DNA of 64,000 nt, taken from positions 39,510,302 to 39,574,301 of the forward strand of contig NC_088717.1 in the NCBI RefSeq assembly GCF_963576615.1, given 5' to 3'. Below, piece after piece: positions 22,359 to 35,000 of this stretch. The stretch's first letter is position 1. Each line of letters begins with the position of its first letter. Both the position numbers and the translations under genes were made by a program. Source of the stretch: Watersipora subatra. Lineage: Eukaryota > Bryozoa > Gymnolaemata > Cheilostomatida > Watersiporidae. The notes beneath the pieces are model-generated. The model ran no database searches. It was not told the origin of the DNA and worked only from the letters and a program-made list of their open reading frames with translations.

Positions 22359-22847
22359 GTGAGTTCTACATTGGTAAGCAGTGCTATGCAGAAGTCTAAA
22401 CATGGCAGTAGTGTCTGTAGAGTTGAGAATAGCTTGCCTAGCTCTGTGTTACCTTCTAAGTCTCAACAAATAACTTACAGCTTTAATATAGCAAAATTGT
22501 CTGTTTTAGTAGTTTTTTTCACTTTTTTTTCTATTAAAAATTATTTTATTTTATAAATTTCAATTTTGGATGCACCTTCTCAACTTGAGACCAATAAGTT
22601 TGTCTCACGACTAACCTTTCTTCAATTTCTCTCCATTGTTACTATTATTCTTTTGGTTAACTGCTGATATTGTCATTTGTATTATTTACCATTTATTTAA
22701 TTATCTTTAAAAGCTAGTGTAATTTATTACATAGAGAATTGTCATCCACTATTTTAGTTTATTACAAGTTGATGACCTTCATAAGAACAGGCCAACGCTT
22801 ACATACCTCTGACTCATTTTGACACTATCAATAGCTAATATCTTACG

Positions 22848-23017
22848 ATGTGGGACCGCACTAGAGCCACCTTGTGGATATTCGTGACTTTGTGGCTGAT
22901 CACTAGTGGTATAGAGATACACCTGATCGAGGAACAGGAAGCAGGAGTCATCCTTGTCGATCTCTCAGCGATAGAGAGTTTACCACTTTCATACAACATG
23001 ACTAAAGACAGAATTAG
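22848..23017 (+). CDS. Protocadherin A exon 1: signal peptide, EC1 start
   Basis: The ATG is followed by a hydrophobic run (LWIFVTLWLI), then GIEIHLIEEQEAG, which is typical of the first EC strand. Gene B has exactly 20 residues before the same GIEIHL, which supports this start. Donor AG|GTATGG, phase 2. Confidence 0.88.
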
Positions 23018-26000
23018 GTATGGAGATAGTTGATTAAATAACTGAAACATACCGCTTGGTTTTTCTTCTATTGTTTCATGTAAACTTTAGGTAACTGCCT
23101 ATCTAGTCCTCACACAACCTCTTTGTACCAACTAAAATCATAATCAACCATCATATGAACTAATACGCTTTTCAAAACTAACTAAGTGAGAGTTGACATA
23201 TCTAGAGCTTCAGCTCAGGTCTAGACAATTCCTTAACCAGGTTGAATACACATGTATGCTTGTCATATTGTTAAATAATTCATTGGATTAGGATATGTGA
23301 GAGTTAAGGTGCAGTAATTTTTTAAGGTTTAGTCATAACCAGTTCCTGATGTAAAAGTCTTGCACATGGCTGCGATGCTTTGGCTATAAAAATACTTATG
23401 CAGTTAGCTGCCTTTTTATACCTCATAAGATGGCAATGAATTTTTTCAATCAAAATGCCTACTTATGAAATAGTTATAAATTTTACTGGATTATTAAGAC
23501 AACCACTGAACTTGTCTAATTGTTCTGCTAAAGTATATGCTTGTATTTGAATAACTCTATTAATAACTGTTGTACCAGCTACTCAATGAGTGAACTGGGG
23601 ACTTTCACACTAAACATAAGGTTAACAACTCAAGCAGTTTCTGTATAATCTGATACTAGAGAGTTGGTAATAGAGAAGATCTTGAATCCAATTTAATCCA
23701 AAACTATAATCCTTTCCACTCTTTAAAATATGTTTGAGCTCAATTCTAAGCATTCACGAGGCTAATGAAAAAATTTTTTCAAGCAATGTTTAAAGGTTGT
23801 CAAGCAATATCCTAAAGCTACACACATATGCTAAGTATAGTCTTAATGATTTCATGGAGAGGGAGAAGGCAGTTGTTTTTGGACCACTGTCAATGCAGAG
23901 TATGACATCCAGACATGAAATTGAGCTACCTAATAACTGTCGTCTCTAGTTCTCATTGTTCTCATTGCATCTGCTACCTAGAGGGAGTACTTTGATGATA
24001 GTTGCTGTTATTTTTTAATGCTTTTTAAACCTTTTCATTTTCAAAGGAAATCTCATTTGGAAACACGTTGATATATTTTGCTTTTGTTTTTTGAGAAGCT
24101 AAATATGCTGTAAAACATGGCTATCTCCAACTTTAGGAGGCCTTTTAAAAGTGTGTTACAGCATTTTATTATTATACATGTAGTAGTACTGTAGCGGTAA
24201 AAACTGGCAAGTGTTAGAAAAACTGGCAAGTGTTAGAAAGACTGGTACACTTGGCAGTCCTGTGCACTGTGGGTAATCATAATGAGTAATCACTATGTGC
24301 TTAATTAGTTTGTGAAATTACAAGGCGGCCAAGGAGTGTAGCCGTTAGTATGCAGGTCAGGAGACTAGTGTATCTGAGTTCAATTCCATTGTGAGGCAAT
24401 TTTTTCCTAACACTCTGAGCATAACTTCGAACAGACGGATGGGCGGGCACGGCTTTTATTATAGTAAAAATTAAATCAAACTAGCAAGAAAAACAGATCA
24501 ACAAATCCATGTTTTGGTGACTCTAGACCATGGCAAGAAATTTGTACAAGCTTTAATATTGTAGATACAAAGTGCTGGGGTCATCAGAATACTTCAACGT
24601 AAGTCTGAGACAAGGAGTAGTCAGTACAAAGACTAGAATAGACCGAGAGGATGTGTGTAATCAAGGTGTTGAAGAGTGCATTCTCCATGTAGACATCATT
24701 GCTATCCAAAGACATCAATATCATATCACAAGGCTTACTGTAAGTACTGCTGGATTTTTAATCCTGACTTTTTAGATATTAGAAGGTCTCTTAGCCTGAG
24801 CTCCTAAAGGCTTCATCGCTTGCCACTCCAGTAACAAATGATTTGTGAATAACTAGTGCCTCAACTACCAATTTTTACGTGTTGATCATGTGGGGAAATC
24901 TGTTGTAAATTGTGAACAGATTATCATACAATAGTTGATAACAAATTTGAAAAAAGAATTTAGAATTCTAAAATAATGCTAGAAAGATGCTCAACTGAAG
25001 ATTGCTAGTAAAATTACATGCATTTTGAAATAATAACCCGATTTGTGGATTGTTCACTGAATTCTTCGCAAACGATAAGTTAGCAAATTTGGGTAGGCCT
25101 TTAACAAACAATGAGCATCCGTTCATTACTAGTAGCAACGCACAAATTAAGAGTTGCCTCCTCTTTCATTTGAACTAATAAAATTATCATACAAATGTAC
25201 ATGTAGGTTATAGTTTAGTTAGCTTGTAAATCTGAACACGAATTCTTGTTCAAACCAATACTCTAATAATCGTTAGGTTGAACAGTTAATGAACTGCCTT
25301 CTTGTCAACAATCAGTTTTGCTATAATAAGCCAGTTGCAGGAGCAGTTTCTCACCAAGCTCACACTGAAGCTCACCAAAAAAATGTAACTAGTATTTTAG
25401 AGGGTCTTTAGCATATTACATCAAGTTCCAGTCGCCGATAAAAACAGTTAAGTTTCTTTTTTGAGTTCAACAAGTGCTGTCGCTGTCTATTTTAATCTAA
25501 TAGTGAGTAAAGATTGGTGCTGTAAATCACTCAATCATGAAAACGCATGTGCCTTGAGGTCTCATGGTTTCAATAGCAGGTGGCGCAGGTATCTGTTCAG
25601 GGTTGAAACAATCTTGCATATTTCAACCATATTTATTGGCCCACAAATATATAATGCTTAGGAAACTAAAATTGACTAGAATTGTGAGGTTTTCAATGGT
25701 TTTGGTTTAATGTTAGTTTAATAAAAAATTAGTTTTCCTGGCATATGTCTTGGAGTTCAAAAAATGTTTAGTTTAACAATTCTGGAGCATTATTTGGTCA
25801 TTCGCAAATATTCAAATACAACAAGTTGTGACGAATCTTCAGTATTAGTTAGTAAATGTATAAGTGTGCTTGAAGTCACTAAGCTAATGGTATTTTTCCT
25901 CCTTTACTCTTATCATGTAGATAAACATATAACAGCATGTTTCGTCCATTTTTTATCATTATCCTTGAATATGTTCAATCCCGATATTTTTTTATTGTGG

Positions 26001-29000
26001 CTAGCATCACCTACAACTCTCGCTGTGAAAGTTTAAAGTATCATCCCTAAACTATGACACGAGACTTGTCATAAAAGAAAAATTTAGGACATTCGAAACT
26101 TCAGTCTTAGAATCTGCTAGGAGATCAACTTTGGTTAAATGACAGGCCATTTGATGGAACTTACAATTGTCTATTTGATATAAACGTTACTTACTTCTTT
26201 AAATACCCTCAGAACGTCTAAATTCTTTTCTGTAGATGACTAACTCTGTGCAAGTATTAAAAATGCTCATTCTAAAATCTAAAATCGAATTTGCTCACCA
26301 TATTCATGGGATTAGACTTTGTACAAATCCCTTGATTCACTGATACCTTTCATTGTACACTCTCTACATTGTAGGTTATCATAGAAGACATAGATGACAA
26401 CTTACCAATGTTTACCATAACAACACAGACCTTGACACTACTTGAAGGAGATGACCTTGACACAGTTTTAAAGTTTCCTACTGCAATCGATCTTGATAGT
26501 CAGGAATACACTGATACTGCTTATCGCTTAGTTCCACTCTCAGGTAATTAAATATTTTCTATCAGTCTGAATATTTTATTTTAGTTGAGCAATCTTAGCT
26601 CTTTGCCAAATATTTGTGCATCATAAAATATTGCTTGTCAAAAATGTCAATATTAAAGAAACACTTGTTGACACTTTTGTTCACCTTGTTTTGCTGTTTT
26701 TCAAGATAGCTTCTTGTCTTACATTCGAACACCTATAAAACGTATTTTCTGTATTTTTAGTCCCTGCTGAATTATCTGTAAAGATAGAAAAAATCGTTAA
26801 AAACACTATACAAGTGAGTCTCACCGGATATTTAGATTGTGAGGTTTATGGACGGGTAAACTTCGCTATCGAGGCATTTTCTTTACAGAATCCTTCGAGG
26901 TAAGTTGCTGCATAGCTAGCCATTTTCTTAAAGTCAAGCGATTAGCTTAACTTTAAGTTAAAGATGAGTGAGTGACAGGAGGGGTAGCAAAAATATCTGC
27001 GTTGATTCTGGCCAATCGTAGTAGTAGTAGTAGTAATAGCAGTAGTAGTAGTAATAATAGTAATAGTAGTTAGTAGTAGTATTAGTTAGTAGTAGTATTT
27101 AGTACCTACTACTAAGTTATCATGCAGCCATAGGGTAGTGACACATCCCCATGTGGCGCTGAAATGCCATCATGGAAACAGCTGTGTTGCTTTCATTCTG
27201 TCGTCATTCAGCGTCGATGTTTCCAAGAGAAACACTCATGCGGTCTTTGTGCCATAGATCAGCCTTAGTGACTAATGGTGACGTACTTGTGCGTGCACTT
27301 AGGTCTTGCTCTCGTGTTGCTTCCTATGGAGACAAATGTCTTGACATGAGGCGTCACTCAACTATCGCTCTAATATAGCGTCCTATGAAAACATGATCTG
27401 CATGTCGGCCCAGCATAGTGCTTTGGCACTGACGCAACCAGGTTTCGCTACACTATCGCTGAATGTAAAATTAGTATACATGTCTATTTCTTTAAATCAA
27501 AGTTTTACGATTTCTTACTAGTTTTGTTCTTTGGTTTCTGTACAAAAGGTCAATTGTTAAACCTATATTAAATAAGAAACACAACTTATACAAGAATAAT
27601 TATACATTTTATTAACTGTTTTAGCGTCTCGGTGCTGTCAGTGACTGTCATAGTCAGCGATGTAAATGACAACAGACCGATTTTTCTCCAAGACTCCTAC
27701 AGAATAGCAGTTGCAGAAGATATTCCCGTTGGCACGGTTATTACCCGAGTTACAGCAGTCGACAAAGATGTTTCCGAAGCTAACAACCAAGTTAAATACT
27801 TTCTAGATGAAAGGAAAGCCAACTCTCATTTTGAAATATATGAAGAAACTGGTGAGTCAAAGTAATTGATTCCTTTTTGTTTACCATAAACTGGCTGTTA
27901 GGTGCTTAAATTAACTTTTGAATTTCTATAAATTTACCACATTTAAACCAGGTTCAACTGCAGATATCCTAGGTGAACAACCACTAATTTAATTGCAACT
28001 GGCACAATTTTTATCCAACTCTGCCATTAAATCTAGCTTAATGATTTTAAAACCAGGTTTTAGTTGAAACCTGGTAAAAAAATTGCAATTAATGTTTAAC
28101 AGTGAATGGTTTCAAAATTTTTTCTGAAACTAACTGAATGGCTTTCATAAATTCTTCTGCCATGAAGAAATCTTTGTCAACAGCAAAAAATAGTAAAATG
28201 ACATAATCACTTCATGTTAAATAATCACTTATGCATGTTAAATGATACTGTTATCATTAACTGTATCATTTAACCTGCAAGTTATTGATATGATATCTTT
28301 AACTTTTGCTGTTGAAAAGTTTAATTGATTGCATTCACTGTTAAACTGAAATATTTGATTCACATTTGATTCATATTTATTCTTCAACAGACTCCCAAAG
28401 GCTAATTACTAGCTATTGTTTTAACCAGTTAGCATTCTTAACTGTAGTATTATTTGTTAACTATAACTTTTATTTTATTTCATTCTTTTAAAATTGTTTC
28501 TGTGCTGTTGGACAAGACTGCTTATTAATCTGCAGGGGAGATTGCTGTGAGGCTACAGCTAGACTATGAGCTTATATCAAACCACTCACTAAAGGTCCTA
28601 GCATATGACACAGGCAGCCCACGTCTCTCATCTATGACTGTTGTTTATATCGATGTTGAAGATGTTAATGATCATGCTCCTTACATATCATACTCTACAG
28701 CTGAAGAGGACAATGCTGTCAAGGTTAGTTCCTTTTCATCCATGTGATAGAACAGACCAAAGTTTTTCATTGTATCAATTTCATGAGTTTGTTTTGTTAT
28801 TTCATAAGAAGTGAGTTATATATTTTAGCAGAATATCTTGGTTGAGAGTATTCTGCCGTAGGTAGGTTCTTCAAATCATGATCTTTAACAATACACAGCA
28901 GGTGAGATCCGCAGTGGTGAGATGAACCGGCACAAATTTTTAGTAGATTTTATCAGAACGTATCGGTATTCTTCTATCATTTGTGATTGTTTTCGATGTT

Positions 29001-32000
29001 TTTGAGGTTATCTGACTGCTAGGATGTTTCCAGTTTAAAATCTTCAAAACTTGATCACGATTAAAATGCCCAGATCAAATGAAAGTGCAATAATGATGTC
29101 TATAATTGCCAAAAGACTGACAGAATAGAGACGTGACATGCTTCAATGTGAATGCAATAATCGATATTCGCTATCGTAACGATGACGGCTAGTGACCTTA
29201 ATTCACACGTATGTTTCTTTTGAGCATGTTATCGCAATTAAATTTGATCCATTTTAATCTTGAAACATCCTGGCAGTCAGATCAACTCAAACATAAAAAA
29301 ACAATCGTATATGATAGAAGAATATCAATCCTTTCTGATAAAATTTACTACAATTTTATGTAAATTTATCTTTAAAAGTTTATCTTTATCCCTCATGCCA
29401 TGATCTTTTCCACTTGCTTAGATTTTACGTTCCTTGAGTTTACTTAAGAGTGTACAAAAGTTGCTTCCTGCTGCCTGCCTCATTTTTTCGGTCAGGGTTG
29501 TTTCCCCTCCCTGACATTTCATAGCATGGCTTGAATCGCTGACCCGCTGCTTGCCAGTCTAAACTGGTTATGCTTGGTTTGGTTAAAATTTTTCATCATC
29601 TTTGCAGGTAGAGGAACACTCAGACATCGGTACATTTGTGGCTCATATAACAGTGACTGATGCAGACATCAGTTCAGCTTATAATACTGTGATCTGTCAG
29701 ACTACATCCTCCCTATTCTCTCTGAGCTTTCATCTTGAAACTGAATATATTCTTTCCGTCAGCGCTGATTTGGATAGGGAAGGGCTGGCTAAGTGTGATG
29801 TTGACATCATATGTACCGACAATGGCTCTCCATCAAAATCTAACACAATTACGATAGACGTAAGTTCGCTTATCTGTATTTTAGTCCTGAACTTGTGCAA
29901 GTTGTTATTTTAGGCTTTAGTCAGAAGCTTTAAAAATTCATGGAACCCAAAATTTGGTTTTAGATTTTTTACTTTTATCTTCTGTAGATTTTGTTTATTA
30001 TGCCAGCTTATAACTGTAGGTCATAACGGTAAGGCTTATAATCGGGAAGTCGGTAGTTTGAATCACATCTGACCAATTTGTGGTGGCGGAAAATTTAAAA
30101 GAAGATTCTGTAGATTATATACTCATCTTAACAAATATTTGTTACATTTACCGTACTTTTTTGACTATTAACTGCATCCCTATATAAGCCACATCTGCTT
30201 TGTTTTAAAAAAACTGATAATAAAACAATACATAGGCCACACTTTTTGTATATGCCGCAGAACTCATGACGGCGCTTTTTAACACGGCAACAACTTTGCT
30301 GTTTAAAATGGAACAGAGCTGTTCGGCACTGTTCCGTATTTCCGACACTTTAAACTCAGTTCCTAACGAAACAGTACTGTTAGGCATTGTTTCGATTATT
30401 TCTTTGATCGCTAGGGGCGCATTAGTCGGAGATTTCAGTTAATGTGCCCTAGTGGTAAAAGAAAAAACTACAAAATAGCCGCAGCCTCTAAATAAGCCGC
30501 ATGGCTCGAAACATCAGGAAAAGTAGCGGCTGATAGTCCAAAAAGTGCGGTATGTAAACAGACATCAACATTTCCTTCAGCTAACTACCTTCCAACACTA
30601 AGAGTTCAACTATCAGCATTGAATACTCCAAACCTAATCATATTCTTCTCTTTTCTCAATTCAAGTTATGCTTTTCGGGCTTCACAAATATCATAACTAT
30701 TTTCAGGTAGAAGTAATAGACATCAACGATCACACTCCAGTGTTTGAAAGCTCAACATACAGTGTCTATGAATTACCAGAGAACACTACTGTGGGGACAA
30801 CCATCGCTAGCGTACAAGCTACAGATGTAGACTCTGGAGACAATGCTCGGATCACTGTAAGTTTTTCTGGGCATGACGCATACTTACGATTCACAACTTA
30901 AACCCGCCATGAATGCGCCTACAATTGTGGACTGGTTACTCGTAACGAACAACAATTGTAAAACGGAAGTTAACAGCTAAATCTTTACTATAATGAGAGC
31001 TGTGTTTGTACAAACCATAGTTTGAGGTTGGAAAAAGAGATTCATTTAGCTTAGGGAACCAACCTTCTAACACCAATTGGCTGACTTCCAGCGTTTTGGA
31101 ATAATTGGGCAGATAATTATTCTCTGTGCTTTATCACAGAAAAGTGAGTAGAAATAATATTGAATAAGCCAGAAAAAGATCATTTATTGAGTATTTTTTA
31201 CGGGCACAGCCAAAGTTTTCCAACTCCAAACTACCTGTCGAGTTTAGAGGTTACGATAAAGTATGAAATAAAAGTAAAAAGCTATATTTATAATTTGAAT
31301 ACAGGGTTAAATTGTTGATTGAAAGAAGGGAGTTTTTAATAAAAGGTGTTTAATTTACTTACCTTTCGTCAGATATACATGTATATTATTGTATTGATGG
31401 GTACTATTATAAATAAAAGGAGCTCTCATGCTATCACCCAGTCTAAATGCTTGAAAATTAGAAGAAACTTTTTCACTGCTAGTTGAAGGTGCGAAGAAAT
31501 TCAAATCTGTTAACATGCTATTCTCGTTACAGGTGATTTACAAGTTGTTTAAACTCGTTAACATTATTCTTTGTTATGAATACTTCTTTAGGTATACCCT
31601 TATACCTTTTACAGTATGGACTCACTGCTGACTCAGAGTTACCCTTTGCTGTTGATCCCGTAACTGGAGTTATCCAAGTAGCTGGGCCACTTGACTTTGA
31701 AACAGTCTCACAGTTTCAGTTTACACTACAGGCAGTCGGTAAGTTTTTGACCTGCTCGTTTATCATTTGTCACTTTTACCTTAGTTGCTTTAACCTTTAT
31801 CAATCGAACTTGAAGAGCGACTCATTTGCTATATATTAAACATTTCTAACATATTCATTAAAGAACAACACTAGTATATAGCTTGAATCACATGCTTTGT
31901 ATTAATAAAATTCCACTGCCATGCCAGATGCTTAAACCAGAAATTCAATTCAACTTGTTTACAAACTAAAACTGTCATTTATGGATTGTAAGAGATTAAT

Positions 32001-35000
32001 TGTAAAACACTTATTGAAATATTGAAATTCTTTGAGTCAAATTTATAGATTTAGACAACTAATGATCTTTGCAGCTTGATATTGTTATGCTAAATGATTT
32101 ATATATATAAAATACATATATGAAGACCACAATGGAAAAACCAGTGATGTCACATTTTGGTTGTTTTGGAGTTATTGCTGCCTACCTGTAGTTTTGGCAC
32201 TGTAGAATTATTGTATGGTGAATTAAAAATTTGGAAAAAACCAGTGTTATCCTATGAAAAACTGTGTTTAAATTTTATGCTCAAATGAATAAACAGGAGA
32301 TGTCCAAGCCGTAATATAAAAAAATCGGCTAAGTCTAATAGTTAACCAATCAAAGAGCGTTTTGCTTGTTAACGCGGTCTTGCATTGTTTAATGTTGCTT
32401 AGCTAGCACAAACGATCGATGCGTAACGAGTGCTTGTGCGTTAAATTATTTTTAATAATGATGGCATCTGGAAATAGATCGAGTCTTTAGAATAAACTGA
32501 GAAGCATAGAAAAACAAAGAAAATATGGTAGTGCACAAAAGCAAGCTAAAAAGCAAAAGTTTCTAACCTCACAACAAGAGAAAATTGCTGATGCAAACGG
32601 TAAACATGCTTTGTAATTGCGTGCAGATGATAGGCAGAAGTTGTTTACTGATTTTAATCAATTTTACACTACAAAGATTACAAAACAATTATTTATCTTT
32701 GCTAATAACTGTGTGTAAAGTAGAAAGAAGAAGGCCCCATTGAAAGTCAAATAGGTCTCGAAGTAGTGCAGTTAGATTCGTTCTGTGATTGATACGCTGG
32801 ACAGAACAAAAACTACACACTCATTCACTATTTTCATTGGCTTGTGCATGATAAAACCTTTTTTAACAAGATCACAATTAGCTATTCAATGTGTGAACAT
32901 TCTTACATAAAATGTGATTGAGACATGACTGCAGTGAGTTGGGAGTCAGATGTAGATCTACCATCTAAATGGGTAAAGTTGTTTTGAAATGCTCGCAAAC
33001 ATCCTAAACTCTTTAATACAATTTATCTTAACAGTCATCTTAATTTATGTTATCTTATTTATCTTAACAGTTCTTTAATAACACAGAATATCTTAAACAG
33101 ATATACCAGACAACTTGCCCAATGAAAACTAGGCCTATTCGTGAAAGGAAAGCTGCGAATACGGAAAGCAAGCTCATGGCATTTTATGGAAATCATGAAA
33201 TGGCAGTTACATCGAGAGTGCTATTACAAAAACGTCTAAGCTTCCTCATTGAACTCAATCAACTATCATTACCATCAGTTGATTGCCAGTCAGCAAAGCA
33301 AAATACCGAGATTAGCAGGTCCTTAAACAATTTTGCAAACTCGAGAATCAACCATATTTTGACAATTTTACAACCAGTGATGTTGTGACAGCAGAGAGTG
33401 ATGAAATTTAGACATTGTAGTGAAACTTTAAACTGCTAATAATTACTGGTTGTGTTACAGTACTTATATTATAGTTAAAAATTGTTTAAAGTTAAAAAAA
33501 TAAAAGATTTTATTGGGAAAAACATTTTTTAGTGCATTCAAATGGAAAAATAGGTGATGTCCGTTGCCAACATGCATGTTCATTTTTGACCACTGAGTTA
33601 CAAAAAAACCAATATTTTGAGTCAAAAATGTTATTTTATAAGCACCAAACTATGTATATGTCAATAAACCTACATATACTTGTCATAAGCTGTATTTTGA
33701 TTGCGTGATCCAGTCTCAAATCTTAAAAATTGATTTTCACGAAACTGCAAAAGTGTGACATAACTGGTTTTTCCGTTGTGGTCTTCATATATTTATATAT
33801 ATGTTATATAAATACTTATATTATATATATTTATATATCAATTTATATATTGCTTAAGTGAATGATTATATAAAAAGTTCTCAACACGAAGTTTGGAGCT
33901 ACATGTAAATTTATAAATACAGTCAAACATGGATAACTCGAACTTCACGGGACCGAGTGAAAGTGTTCGAATTATCAGAGCGTTCAAGTTATCGGAACAC
34001 TGTCACAAGTCCATGTATTTACTTATTTATTAGTAGATACATACATGTACATATACAAACTATAATATAAATAAAAAGCACAATTGGCTTGTTTCAAATT
34101 AAATGCTTCTAATGTAGTTTAAAACATTTTTATCAAAAAGTATAGAGATTTTTTTATCACTTGAGATTGGTTTGTTGTTTGAGGTGATGTTATTGCCAGG
34201 ACGTTTTTTAAGCCTGGTTCCCATATACGTCGCAAAGCACCGGCGGTAATATCGCGCAGCAAAACACTTGCGGTGCTCGGCGCAGTTTAATGTTCACATA
34301 AAAGCCACATCGTTAATAATATCATAAACAAAATTGCGTAATCAAATAAAATGTTCGCTCGACATGCCGTTCTTATAATGGTGACCTTTACCCGTACAGT
34401 GCATTTCGGGAAGGTTTTGCCTGCGGCCGTTTGCGAAATTTGAACAGCGCTAAACTATTGCGATGCCGCCGGCAACTACCGGCGATAATCGGCGGTCCTC
34501 GGCGCATACGTTCCCATTTCATCGCTAATAGCCTGCGGTGTGTCGCCGGCGCTTTGCGACGTATATGGGAACCAGGCTTTAGATTGACATTGGCAAAACT
34601 TGATCGTTGTTGAAATGCTCAAAAGAAAAGACATCTTTTTCTTTTGAGCGTTTTACCCATGATCAATTTTGCCGATTTTTCTTGAAGTTTATGCAAAGAT
34701 TACTTCACTTTTCCATGCTTCCGAAAGGCGATCGCTAAGCGGATGTTTGGTAAAAATAAAAATTCACCAAACCTTTAGAAAAGTCGTTGACAAAAATATT
34801 TTGCTGACGGTGGTAATAACGACGCTTATGAATTACGAAAAGTTGAGGTTTACCTCTATGGCTTGGAATAAAGTGATTTTCTAAAGCGATAACAACCGTT
34901 TCGGTAGCCGTTGGGCAGAAAACAGTTCGAGTCAACAGTGTTGAGTTCGAGTTATCTATAGCAATTTATCATTACGTGGGAATGGACCAAAAAAACCGTT

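Noticed and set aside
33122..33388. 88-residue open frame as a separate gene
   Set aside because: It lies within the 1.67-kb TIR element in intron 9 of protocadherin A and is better treated as a possible remnant of that element.
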